Positions 1-6,702 are shown, numbered from the stretch's first letter. The stretch: DNA of 12,199 nt from Rhodospirillales bacterium (GCA_002727395.1 PBWY01000004.1:8037-20235); one strand, 5' to 3'. Numbers and translations: made by a program. Notes: a model not told the origin generated them from the sequence alone.

Positions 1-1142
1 CCCTTCATAATTTCCCCGACTCTGGCACCTTCAGTTATTCCCGATGATATAACATCGGATCCCTTTATTGGAAAAGACGGCAAAGAAGTTACTTCGGCTA
101 GTTCGAGAAGAGATAACCAATCCTTATCAGGAAATTTGGCCCCTCCTAAAATAGAAAGTTCAATGAAAAAACCCTTTCCTAAACGATAAATAATAGCACG
201 ATTGTGCTTCTGTCCCCTCTGAGGATCCGGCTGTTCCTTTGGTTCACATAAATTACAGAAACGTATACGATCCACCTTCGAAAACTTTAGCCGAGAAGCC
301 AAAATATTCGCTTCATCCCTGCACAAATCTACTATGGCGGCTAGACGCCTTAGATAGTCGGGCTGTAACCCAGCCCTTTTCTCTAATTGAATCATCGAGT
401 TTAAGGAGTCACAACACACAACCTCTGGCAGCAAATAAGATAGAATTGAATTCTCTTTCATCATTCCTAATGCTGGGGTTGGATCTTGAGCAAGAAATAA
501 TTTAGATAGTTCTCCCCAAACTCTCTCGGCAGACAATTTTCTAATTTTAGGAGCAAATTCTCGACAAGCCTCTAAAGCTCTATCATCCGCAGGCTCGGTT
601 CCGTAATAGGCATAGAATCGAAAGTATCTTAAAAGCCTTAATATATCTTCTTGAATACGAGCTTTAGGATTTCCTACAAACCGGATTCTACCAGCCTTCA
701 GATCAGCCAATCCGTCCAAAGGATCAAAAACGTTTCCCTTAATATCACAATAAAGTGCATTTAATGTTAAGTCGCGACGCGCCGCATCCTCATTCCAATT
801 CAGAGTAAATTCTACTCGGGCGCTACGCCCAAAGTTTTCGATGTCTTTACGTAGTGTGGTTATTTGAAAACCCCTTGCACCGCAAATCGCAGTAATTGTA
901 CCATGTTCAATACCTGTCTTAACACCTCGTAACCCCGCTTGTTTTAAAAAAGTCAGCACCCGCTCAGGACTCTCTGGAGTAGCAATATCAATTTCTGTTA
1001 CTCTCTCTCCCAACAACGCATTCCTAACACACCCTCCAACAAAAAGTGATATACTGCCGGCAGCGGATAGGGCTTTCATTACTACCTTAGCCTGTGCCAA
1101 GCCATGCCAATCATCAAGCTTGATTACGCATACGGGTTGCAT
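1..1142 (-). CDS. cca: CCA tRNA nucleotidyltransferase (3' end outside window)
   Basis: Adds or repairs the 3'-terminal CCA of tRNAs from CTP and ATP in the cytoplasm. The reading frame starts at an ATG at 1142 and stays open for 380 codons to the left edge, so the stop lies outside; the family is usually about 390-420 residues, so little is missing. Class II nucleotidyltransferase/poly(A) polymerase head motifs are in order: VGGCVRNALLG (residues 35-45), the metal-binding EIDIAT (50-55), TTLRKD (95-100), ARRDLTLNALYCD (121-133), then EDILRLLRYFRF (165-176) and RKLSAERVWGEL (201-212) of the neck/body. The first metal-binding carboxylate is Glu50 where Asp is usual (Asp52 is kept), and the usual Asp of the GGxVRD motif is Asn41. 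A GAGG Shine-Dalgarno lies upstream. It is the last visible gene of a minus-strand operon, 14 bases after DUF6111. A plain poly(A) polymerase is the alternative, but a CCA enzyme fits the alphaproteobacterial context better. Confidence 0.93.
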   Translation of the reverse strand, partial: MQPVCVIKLDDWHGLAQAKVVMKALSAAGSISLFVGGCVRNALLGERVTEIDIATPESPERVLTFLKQAGLRGVKTGIEHGTITAICGARGFQITTLRKDIENFGRSARVEFTLNWNEDAARRDLTLNALYCDIKGNVFDPLDGLADLKAGRIRFVGNPKARIQEDILRLLRYFRFYAYYGTEPADDRALEACREFAPKIRKLSAERVWGELSKLFLAQDPTPALGMMKENSILSYLLPEVVCCDSLNSMIQLEKRAGLQPDYLRRLAAIVDLCRDEANILASRLKFSKVDRIRFCNLCEPKEQPDPQRGQKHNRAIIYRLGKGFFIELSILGGAKFPDKDWLSLLELAEVTSLPSFPIKGSDVISSGITEGARVGEIMK

Positions 1143-1156
1143 ATTCCCGGCCGCCT

Positions 1157-1378
1157 CTAAAAAATTATAAGTTCAGGATACGCTATGACCGTAAAAACTG
1201 TAATCATTACCATTAGGCCTCCCGCGAGAATAAGCCAAGGCCAAGGCAATGGTTCCCATTCCTCACGAGCTATCGCTCGGGATCCACCAAATTTTGGTGG
1301 AGCGATTGCACGCCATAAAATATAAAGACCAATTGGCAACAAAGCTGGTAAAACGAACATTAGAAGTAAGCGTATCAT
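1157..1378 (-). CDS. Small two-span membrane protein, DUF6111-like
   Basis: A 73-residue protein of unknown function. Two hydrophobic stretches, about residues 1-25 and 47-70, predict two inner-membrane segments joined by a short loop containing the charged stretch AIAREEWEPLPWPW. Size, composition and position between a Nudix CoA pyrophosphatase and the CCA enzyme match what I remember as the DUF6111 family of Alphaproteobacteria; the family name is from memory, not a search. Its ATG overlaps the TGA of the Nudix gene (ATGA, 1375-1378), which suggests translational coupling. A GAGGGA ribosome binding site (1382-1387) lies inside the end of the Nudix gene. No catalytic motif is visible and I do not propose a function. 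Confidence 0.75.
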   Translation of the reverse strand: MIRLLLMFVLPALLPIGLYILWRAIAPPKFGGSRAIAREEWEPLPWPWLILAGGLMVMITVFTVIAYPELIIF

Positions 1379-1977
1379 GCGTCCCTCAACATTTTTCCTA
1401 ATTCAACAAGAATACGAGCAGTCAATCCCCAAATATAGTGTTCATTGTAAGGCATTACATAATATTCATGAGATTTACCACACTTCTGACGTGTTTCAAG
1501 AGCATAACTTTTTGGATCCATAATGAATGTAAGTGGAATTTCAAATACTTTAGCCACTTCAGTTGGTGCAAGTTTTAGTGAAACAGGTGGTGTAATTAAT
1601 CCAACAATCGGCATTACACAATACCCTGTTGCGGTATCTCTAGAATTCATTCGGCCAAGAACACGGACCTTACTGGGCGGTAGACCAATTTCTTCCTTTG
1701 TCTCACGAAGGGCGGTTTCCTCTGGCGTAATATCAATAGACTCTTTAGCACCTCCGGGAAATGCGATTTGTCCGGGGTGTTTAGACATTGTTTCTGTTCT
1801 CTCTGTAAGTAGAATTTGCATGCCATCATTATGATCCAATATAGGGACAAGAACCGCAGCCGCACGCAAATTTTTTTTGCTACTTCTAGAGGATGATATC
1901 GGCCATGACTTTGGACCCATACCCTCAGTGAAATTGAATTTTTGTTTTTTAAAGATTTCTTTTAAAAGATCACGCAT
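1375..1977 (-). CDS. Nudix hydrolase, CoA pyrophosphatase (NudL/YeaB type)
   Basis: Predicted to hydrolyse coenzyme A and its derivatives to 3',5'-ADP and (acyl-)phosphopantetheine with Mg2+ or Mn2+. The 200-residue protein has the CoA-pyrophosphatase (UPF0035) signature, residues 56-76, ending in HPGQIAFPGG, directly followed by the Nudix box at 75-99. The box ends in RETKEEIGL, which carries the metal-binding glutamates Glu92, Glu95 and Glu96. As in other CoA pyrophosphatases, the box has one extra residue between the Gly-Gly and the REx2EE part. The C-terminal YIWGLTARIL (181-190) is also typical. A hydrophobic N-terminal signal is absent, so it should be cytoplasmic. It lies 30 bases downstream of DUF1285 and its stop overlaps the DUF6111 start. 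No clear Shine-Dalgarno precedes the ATG, so the start is less certain than the family. Confidence 0.93.
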   Translation of the reverse strand: MRDLLKEIFKKQKFNFTEGMGPKSWPISSSRSSKKNLRAAAVLVPILDHNDGMQILLTERTETMSKHPGQIAFPGGAKESIDITPEETALRETKEEIGLPPSKVRVLGRMNSRDTATGYCVMPIVGLITPPVSLKLAPTEVAKVFEIPLTFIMDPKSYALETRQKCGKSHEYYVMPYNEHYIWGLTARILVELGKMLRDA

Positions 1978-2007
1978 TTTATAAATGGGAATATTAGTTC
2001 CAAAATC

Positions 2008-2583
2008 TTAATCAATACTACCCAGGTGGAAAAATATTCCATCACTCCAAACGCCTAGAATTAAATGGCTCTCATGTATTGTCTTTATCCCTAATTCGAC
2101 CAGATCATAAAATACTGACCGTGTAATCAAAGCTTCTATGCCACTGCGGATCTCCAGATATGGCGATGGTTCATTTGTTTCTGGATCAACTCTGACAATT
2201 ATAGAGTGTTTGGGGCCAGCAATTACAATATCGTCAACATTTGTCCGAAAAATAAGCTGTTGTTTATTTTTTTTTCTATCCACATTCATCTCCACAGCGA
2301 TAAAAGGCGCATCATCCACAGTGACCCGACACCTTTCAACCTTTGTTTTTAGCCAAAAATGGCCCTTTTCATCTCTGGTCAAAATGGAGGCAAATAGTTT
2401 AACGAGCTTATACCTTTCGATGGGGGAACCCTTATAATACCACGTTCCATCGCGAGCGATACGCATGTCAATATCACCACAAAATATTTGAGGAATAGAG
2501 TTAGAAGATTCTTTTCCGACCCTGGTCTCTTCAATAACTTTTTGCAGGAAACCTCTAGAGATTTTTGGCGATGAATTGTCCAT
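2008..2583 (-). CDS. DUF1285 domain-containing protein
   Basis: A 191-residue soluble protein that I recognise as DUF1285; its biochemical function is unknown. The family core starts at about residue 35 with CGDIDMRIARDGTWYYKGSP (residues 35-54), followed by a conserved helix-like KLVKLFASIL (59-68). Next come strand-rich segments with VDDAPFIAVEM (89-99) and FRTNVDD (112-118), and PYLEIRSGIEALITRSVFYD (141-160) near the C-terminus. The ATG at 2583 is supported by a GGAAGGA Shine-Dalgarno just upstream, at about 2588-2594. It appears to be the first gene of the minus-strand operon continuing through the Nudix hydrolase, DUF6111 and CCA genes. There is no signal peptide or membrane segment. 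The grouping with tRNA- and CoA-related enzymes hints at a housekeeping job, but that is inference only. Confidence 0.88.
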   Translation of the reverse strand: MDNSSPKISRGFLQKVIEETRVGKESSNSIPQIFCGDIDMRIARDGTWYYKGSPIERYKLVKLFASILTRDEKGHFWLKTKVERCRVTVDDAPFIAVEMNVDRKKNKQQLIFRTNVDDIVIAGPKHSIIVRVDPETNEPSPYLEIRSGIEALITRSVFYDLVELGIKTIHESHLILGVWSDGIFFHLGSID

Positions 2584-2608
2584 GACATTCCTTCCGCTAA
2601 ATCAATAG

Positions 2609-2620
2609 CTAAGATCTTAG
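2609..2620. repeat. 12-bp perfect palindrome upstream of DUF1285
   Basis: CTAAGATCTTAG reads identically on both strands and sits about 26 bases upstream of the DUF1285 start codon, in the 116-base gap after the TRAP permease gene. It could be a regulator binding site. It is short and lacks a loop, so it is a poor RNA hairpin. No convincing -35/-10 pair was found beside it. Confidence 0.35.
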
Positions 2621-2699
2621 AGAAGAATTTTTACTCTGGTCAGTATGTAGTCTCTCTGCCAAAGAAATCTTATCGACTAATCATTTTTTTCCTAGAGTT

Positions 2700-4013
2700 T
2701 TATCCCATTAGGCTTGGCAACCAGAGAGCTAACTGCGGCCACTGGACCATCATAAGAATAAGTATGGCGTCACAAACCAGGAATGGGAAGGCTGATGCTG
2801 CCACTTGGTAAAGGGTTGTGCCTTTGGGGGCAACACCCAGCATCACGTACAACAAAAGCCCAAATGGCGGCGTAGTGCCAGCCATCTCGAAAGTCATCAA
2901 AACAAACAAACCAAACCAAATCAGGTCAAAGCCAAGCTGCTCAGCAAGCGGAAAGAATATCGGCACAGTAATGAGCATCATGGACGTTGCATCCATGAAC
3001 ATACCCAGAGCAATAAGGACAAAAAACATTAAGAGCAGGATCCAATATTTTGAGATACCAAAACTTATTGTCCACTTTAGAAGCCCTGCACTAGCCCCCG
3101 AAAACGCAAGTAGTTGACTGAAGACAGTAGAACTCATGATTATGAAAAAGACCATGGCTCCAACCTTAACAGTTGCATGTGTAGCCGTCTTAATAGCTTC
3201 GAAGGTCAGACACCTAAACGCCGCCGCAACAATGATTACACCCAGCACGCCAAAACCGGCTGCCTCTGTCGGAGTTGCCCACCCCAGAATAATGAAACCA
3301 ACTACCATAAAGACGATAATGCCCATTGGTAAAATATTGATACAAACAATCTTGATACGTTCTGCCATTGACGGCATTTCCACATCATAGGCTGGCGCAG
3401 ACTCGGGATTTATTCTCAGCTGTAGGTAAATCATTGCAGCATAAAGCCCCGCCAACACGAAGCCTGGCAAAAATCCTGCGATAAGAAGTTTACCAACATC
3501 AATACTTGCAACAGAGGCCAATAATACTCCAAGAGCTGAGGGTGGAATAATCATAGCCAAACCACCTGTGCCGAGGATTGGACCCATTGACATCTTCCAG
3601 TTATAGCCCCGCTTCTGCATTTCAGGTACCATAAGAGATCCTAGCATTGCAGTATTGGCCATGCTGGACCCAGTTAGCGTTGAAAAGAGCGATCCACCTG
3701 CCACGGTGAGGAAACAGAGACGACCCCGCAATTTTCCAAAAATAACATCAAGCCCATCAAAAACCCTAATAGCGAGTCCAGTATGGAAAAACAGAGCCCC
3801 CATCATAATAAACATAGGCACAGGACCAAGGGTAAAGCGTGTTATCAATTGCGTAGAGTTATCCGCAATTTGTACCCAACCTGTGGTGGTACCCATAAAG
3901 ATAACTACGCCAATAATGTTGGTTATAATAAATGTAAATGCAACGGGAACACCCATCGCCATGAAAAAAATGACCATCCCGATCAGGGTGGCGAGAGCCC
4001 AGTACCATTCCAT
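2700..4013 (-). CDS. dctM: TRAP transporter large permease subunit (DctM)
   Basis: The 12-span ion-coupled translocation subunit of a tripartite ATP-independent periplasmic transporter in the inner membrane. It works with DctQ and a periplasmic DctP protein to import small organic acids using the sodium or proton gradient. The 437-residue length is normal for the family. DctM hallmarks are visible: the GxPVAFTF region near residues 21-28, the discontinuous-helix motif TGSSMANTA (114-122) followed by PEMQKRGY (130-137), IIPPSALGVLLA (155-166), and a second Gly/Thr-rich half with WATPTEAAGFGVLGV and FMDATSMMLITVPI, reflecting the internal repeat of the fold. Its ATG overlaps the DctQ stop by one base (TGATG), so the two are translationally coupled. 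Transcription runs away from the dioxygenase and binding-protein genes. No substrate can be assigned. Confidence 0.96.
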   Translation of the reverse strand: MEWYWALATLIGMVIFFMAMGVPVAFTFIITNIIGVVIFMGTTTGWVQIADNSTQLITRFTLGPVPMFIMMGALFFHTGLAIRVFDGLDVIFGKLRGRLCFLTVAGGSLFSTLTGSSMANTAMLGSLMVPEMQKRGYNWKMSMGPILGTGGLAMIIPPSALGVLLASVASIDVGKLLIAGFLPGFVLAGLYAAMIYLQLRINPESAPAYDVEMPSMAERIKIVCINILPMGIIVFMVVGFIILGWATPTEAAGFGVLGVIIVAAAFRCLTFEAIKTATHATVKVGAMVFFIIMSSTVFSQLLAFSGASAGLLKWTISFGISKYWILLLMFFVLIALGMFMDATSMMLITVPIFFPLAEQLGFDLIWFGLFVLMTFEMAGTTPPFGLLLYVMLGVAPKGTTLYQVAASAFPFLVCDAILILMMVQWPQLALWLPSLMG

Positions 4014-4525
4014 CAGACGTTTTCCCGTTCTTCAATTGATTGACTGTACATATCGTCTAAACCGACCAAATACCTCAGGAACTCGATCACACACATAAAA
4101 AAACAAAGAGGCATAGGAACAAATAATATCCAAATTGGCACCTCATAGGTGCGCATATCAAGCTCGCCGGTCTGGACAGCTTCAACAAGCAATCCCATTA
4201 AGTGATAACCGTAGATGCAGCACCCTATGATGCAAAGAATGTAAACCAACTTCGCTACAATATATTTTATTTTTGGCGGTAAGAATTGTGTAACGGCGTC
4301 AATAAAAACGTGGCCCTTGATCCTCAACAGGTACGGCGCTGCCAACATTGTAAACCAAAGTAAAATGTATTCGAACATAGTCATTATAAATATGAATGGT
4401 TCGAGACCCGTAATTCGCATCAGAACATCAACAACAATTGAAACGAATGCAAAGAAGATCAAAACTCCTGACAGTCCCGCCATACCATATAGCAATTGAT
4501 CATACAGTTTAGATATTGCTTCCAC
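4013..4525 (-). CDS. dctQ: TRAP transporter small permease subunit (DctQ)
   Basis: The four-span small membrane subunit of the TRAP transporter, which braces DctM in the inner membrane. At 170 residues it has the usual size. Hydrophobic segments lie at about residues 13-36, 45-67, 88-110 and 130-152. Family-typical features are DVLMR (33-37), FEYILLWFTMLAAPYLLR (51-68), GHVFIDAV (71-78) and YEVPIWILFVPMPL (127-140). Translation starts at a GTG (4525-4523), preceded by AGGTGG (4533-4538) with seven bases between. It is the first gene of the minus-strand permease pair and shares its upstream gap with the divergent dioxygenase gene, so the two transcripts may be co-regulated. The C-terminus (EERENV) is hydrophilic and its codons overlap the DctM start. 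Confidence 0.94.
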   Translation of the reverse strand: MEAISKLYDQLLYGMAGLSGVLIFFAFVSIVVDVLMRITGLEPFIFIMTMFEYILLWFTMLAAPYLLRIKGHVFIDAVTQFLPPKIKYIVAKLVYILCIIGCCIYGYHLMGLLVEAVQTGELDMRTYEVPIWILFVPMPLCFFMCVIEFLRYLVGLDDMYSQSIEERENV

Positions 4526-4637
4526 GGTACCCCCACCTGTTTAGTTCTAATTTCCTGTATTAAGGACGATTATCGAGTTAGACTCAACGTTTATAACTTA
4601 AAAATATTAAATAAATCTGGAAAATTTTCTGGAATCG

Positions 4638-4666
4638 TTGGAAATCTGCTTATTTTTAGATAAAAT
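4638..4666 (+). promoter_or_regulatory. Candidate sigma-70 promoter for the dioxygenase gene
   Basis: TTGGAA (4638-4643, -35) and TAAAAT (4661-4666, -10) are separated by exactly 17 bases. Transcription would start near 4673, leaving a leader of about 26 bases to the ATG at 4699. That would place the alternative TTG start (4678) almost at the transcript end with no ribosome site. Confidence 0.5.
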
Positions 4667-4685
4667 CTTGCCTCAAGTTGCCTAC

Positions 4686-4689
4686 GGAG
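4686..4689 (+). promoter_or_regulatory. Ribosome binding site fixing the dioxygenase start
   Basis: GGAG lies nine bases before the ATG at 4699. The in-frame TTG at 4678 has no purine-rich site at a suitable distance, so the ATG, giving a 278-residue protein, is preferred. Confidence 0.6.
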
Positions 4690-4698
4690 AAAAATGCC

Positions 4699-5535
4699 AT
4701 GGATATTGAAGTCATCCCTCTGTCCTCATCGATCGGAGCTGAAATCCGTGGCGTAAATTTAAGTCAGCCTATTTCAGGGAAACTGCAGCACAAACTTTTG
4801 CAGATATGGCACAAACATCTAGTGCTCCTGTTTCGGGGTCAAAAACTTTCTGATAAAGAATTATGGAAGAGTGGCGATTGGATTGGCCAATTAGGCCGAC
4901 GCTCAAGGCCTATAGAGCGAAGGCATGAGAATGATCCATATATCATGTTGGTTTCAAATATTAGAAAAAACGGAAAACCTATTGGCTCACTTCCCGATGG
5001 AGAAATGTGGTTTCATCATGATATGGCTTTCGTTGACGTGCCACACAAAGCAACATTTTTATATTCTATAGAAGTGCCCCAACACGGCGGAAATACAAAA
5101 TTTGCGAATATGTATGATGCATTCGACCGACTACCTCACCAACTAAAAAAAACCCTCTCTGGGAAAAGAGTTTTGCAGTTATTTGATTACAAGGAAACCA
5201 GCCAACCTAATCTCGAGGAATTGCACAACGTGGAGCACGCTTGGCAACCAGCGATTATACAACACCCCGATACCGGTCGTAAGGCGCTATACATCAACCG
5301 ACTAATGACGGCGACCATCGAGGGTATACCCCACGACGAAGCGCGCAAAATTATTGCAGAAGTATTATTTTATGCGGAACACCCGTCAATTATTTACGAG
5401 CATGTTTGGAAAACTGGTGATTTTTTAGTCTGGGACAACCGTTGTTCATCACATGCTAGAACAGATTTCTCGACTGCCGAAAGGCGTCTATTGAAGCGCG
5501 GCATGGTGGAAGGCGCGCCGCTCATCTCCGCATAA
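4699..5535 (+). CDS. TauD/TfdA family Fe(II)/2-oxoglutarate-dependent dioxygenase
   Basis: Predicted cytoplasmic oxygenase that couples oxidative decarboxylation of 2-oxoglutarate to hydroxylation, often followed by cleavage, of a small organic acid. Counting from the ATG at 4699 (278 residues), the iron ligands are His106 and Asp108 in WFHHDMAF and His252 in VWDNRCSSH. Arg267, fifteen residues after the distal His as in TauD, should hold 2-oxoglutarate. The N-terminal GAEIRGVNLSQPI and HKHLVLLFRGQ segments are typical of the family, as is the length. It is transcribed divergently from the TRAP permease genes and upstream of the TRAP binding protein, so its substrate may be what that transporter imports. 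Taurine, other sulfonates, aryloxyalkanoates and hydroxy- or amino-acids are all possible; the sequence alone does not choose, and I do not call it TauD proper. Confidence 0.92.
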   Translation: MDIEVIPLSSSIGAEIRGVNLSQPISGKLQHKLLQIWHKHLVLLFRGQKLSDKELWKSGDWIGQLGRRSRPIERRHENDPYIMLVSNIRKNGKPIGSLPDGEMWFHHDMAFVDVPHKATFLYSIEVPQHGGNTKFANMYDAFDRLPHQLKKTLSGKRVLQLFDYKETSQPNLEELHNVEHAWQPAIIQHPDTGRKALYINRLMTATIEGIPHDEARKIIAEVLFYAEHPSIIYEHVWKTGDFLVWDNRCSSHARTDFSTAERRLLKRGMVEGAPLISA

Positions 5536-5709
5536 AAAGTTAAAAAACTACATTCAAGAAGATTATCCACCAGAAATTTTTAATGGGTTACAAGGTTAAG
5601 CCAAATTTATCGATGAAAATCGATTATTGACAAATATACCGCGGGCAGGTGAAGTGGCCTTCGTATTTGTAATACGTGATATTAAAATAAGTTCAAAGGG
5701 AGAACATCT
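5536..5709 (+). promoter_or_regulatory. Leader of the TRAP binding-protein gene with two inverted repeats
   Basis: This 174-base gap separates the dioxygenase from the binding-protein gene. It contains ATCGAT-GAAA-ATCGAT (5609-5624), a consensus TTGACA (5627-5632) without a good -10 at 16-18 bases, and CGTATT-TGT-AATACG (5662-5676). A weak TTCGTA/TAAAAT pair with 17-base spacing (5660-5665 and 5683-5688) encloses the second repeat. AAGGGAGA (5696-5703) is the ribosome site for the binding protein. A separate, regulated promoter for the highly expressed binding protein is likely. No clear terminator for the dioxygenase transcript was seen. Confidence 0.45.
5662..5676. repeat. 15-bp inverted repeat, candidate operator
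   Basis: CGTATT and its exact complement AATACG are separated by TGT. The site lies between a weak -35 (5660-5665) and -10 (5683-5688), a classic repressor position, upstream of the TRAP binding-protein gene. Confidence 0.4.
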
Positions 5710-6702
5710 ATGAGTAATTTAAAAATGTCTAGTGTTGCTGCTGGCATTGCTGCTGCCGCTATGCTGGCAGGGTCTGCTGTAGAAGCTGCAAAGCTGACTG
5801 TGATGACTAGCCTGCATCGCGACCACGATCAGGTCGTTGCCTATTTTGATTTAATGCATAAACCAATGAACAAGGCCAAGGGTGCTGTTGTATTGCATTA
5901 TAAAGGTGGACCGGAAGTTACGCCCAACCGCAAGCAAGGTGCTGCGCTGAAACGAGGTGTTATCGATCTTAAGTTTGGTCCAAGCGGATATGATATCGGA
6001 TTAAATCCTTGCGCGAGACTTGTTTCGCTCTCTACACAGCCTCAAGCTGTTATCCGTAAAAATGGTGGCTGGGATGTAATGCAAAAGTGCTGGGGTGAAA
6101 GAATGAATGCCCGCATTCTCGCGCATCCGTTTTACAATTCTGGCAATTTTCACGTCTATCTAATAGATCCTCCTAATAAAAGCAAAAAGACCGGACTGAA
6201 CCTTAAGGGTATTAAGATGCGTTCAACAGCGCTTTACCATGCTTTTTTCAAGGCAATGGGTGCTACGCCGATCAATATTTCTCCTGGGGACGTTTATACA
6301 TCTCTAGAGCGTGGCCTCGTTAAGGGTTTGGCATGGCCGGAGGGCGGAATTTTTCGCTATGGCTGGACGAAGTACATCAAATATCGTATCGGACCCGGTT
6401 TCTGGCGTTCATCAACCATGGCAATCGTTAACCTCGACGCCTACAACAAAATGACAAAGAAGGAGCGTGATTATCTAGATGCTTGGGGTGAAAAGTTTGA
6501 GGTCGACAGCACTCCCTATATGCGTGCCTTAGCAGATAAAGATAATGCCAAGGTTTTCGGTGCAGGTGTTAAAGCCATTGACCTTCAAGGCGACTATGGT
6601 AAGGCTTTCACAAACACGGTAATGGGAGCCACTTGGGCCGTAGCTGAGAAGAAAATGCCAGCGAATTATTACCAAGAGTTGAAAAAGTATCTTCTCAAGT
6701 AA
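5710..6702 (+). CDS. dctP: TRAP transporter periplasmic solute-binding protein (DctP family)
   Basis: The exported receptor that captures the substrate in the periplasm and delivers it to DctQM. At 330 residues it has the usual length. Residues 1-26 form a Sec signal peptide: short polar start, Ala/Gly-rich core, then VEA with cleavage likely before AKLT. The DctP signature lies at about residues 167-206: GIKMRST carries the conserved substrate-carboxylate arginine (Arg171), followed by KAMGATPINISPGDVYTSLE and RGLVKG. An earlier HYKGGPEV (63-70) also fits the family. Only two cysteines remain in the mature protein (Cys101, Cys127) and may form a disulfide. An AAGGGAGA ribosome site precedes the ATG. 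Its partner permease genes lie on the other side of the dioxygenase on the opposite strand. Substrate unknown; a carboxylate is likely because of Arg171. Confidence 0.94.
   Translation: MSNLKMSSVAAGIAAAAMLAGSAVEAAKLTVMTSLHRDHDQVVAYFDLMHKPMNKAKGAVVLHYKGGPEVTPNRKQGAALKRGVIDLKFGPSGYDIGLNPCARLVSLSTQPQAVIRKNGGWDVMQKCWGERMNARILAHPFYNSGNFHVYLIDPPNKSKKTGLNLKGIKMRSTALYHAFFKAMGATPINISPGDVYTSLERGLVKGLAWPEGGIFRYGWTKYIKYRIGPGFWRSSTMAIVNLDAYNKMTKKERDYLDAWGEKFEVDSTPYMRALADKDNAKVFGAGVKAIDLQGDYGKAFTNTVMGATWAVAEKKMPANYYQELKKYLLK

Larger units (their letters stand above)
4526..4698. promoter_or_regulatory. Divergent control region between dctQ and the dioxygenase gene
   Basis: This 173-base AT-rich gap must hold the promoters of both the leftward TRAP permease pair and the rightward dioxygenase. 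For the rightward side a good promoter is visible (listed separately). For the leftward side no sigma-70 pair is convincing. Just upstream of the rightward -35 box are three copies of TGGAA (4618-4622, 4630-4634, 4639-4643) and the palindrome GAAAATTTTC (4620-4629), which sits between the first two copies. These could form an activator or repressor site. A short GAGT-TAG-ACTC inverted repeat lies at about 4575-4585. Confidence 0.5.

Noticed and set aside
239..505. 88-codon plus-strand frame
   Set aside because: It is antisense to the CCA enzyme, whose motifs and uninterrupted minus-strand frame cover the same bases.
3655..4098. Long open frame (147 codons) on the plus strand inside the TRAP permease genes
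   Set aside because: It is antisense to clear DctM/DctQ coding sequence, has no family resemblance and no ribosome site; it is a shadow frame.
4678..4698. TTG start for the dioxygenase
   Set aside because: It lacks a ribosome site and lies only about five bases from the predicted transcript start; the ATG at 4699 has GGAG at good spacing.
5627..5655. TTGACA as a stand-alone strong promoter for the TRAP binding protein
   Set aside because: At 16-18 bases downstream the sequence is G/C-rich with no acceptable -10 box (best is TGAAGT), so only an activated or chance site remains.
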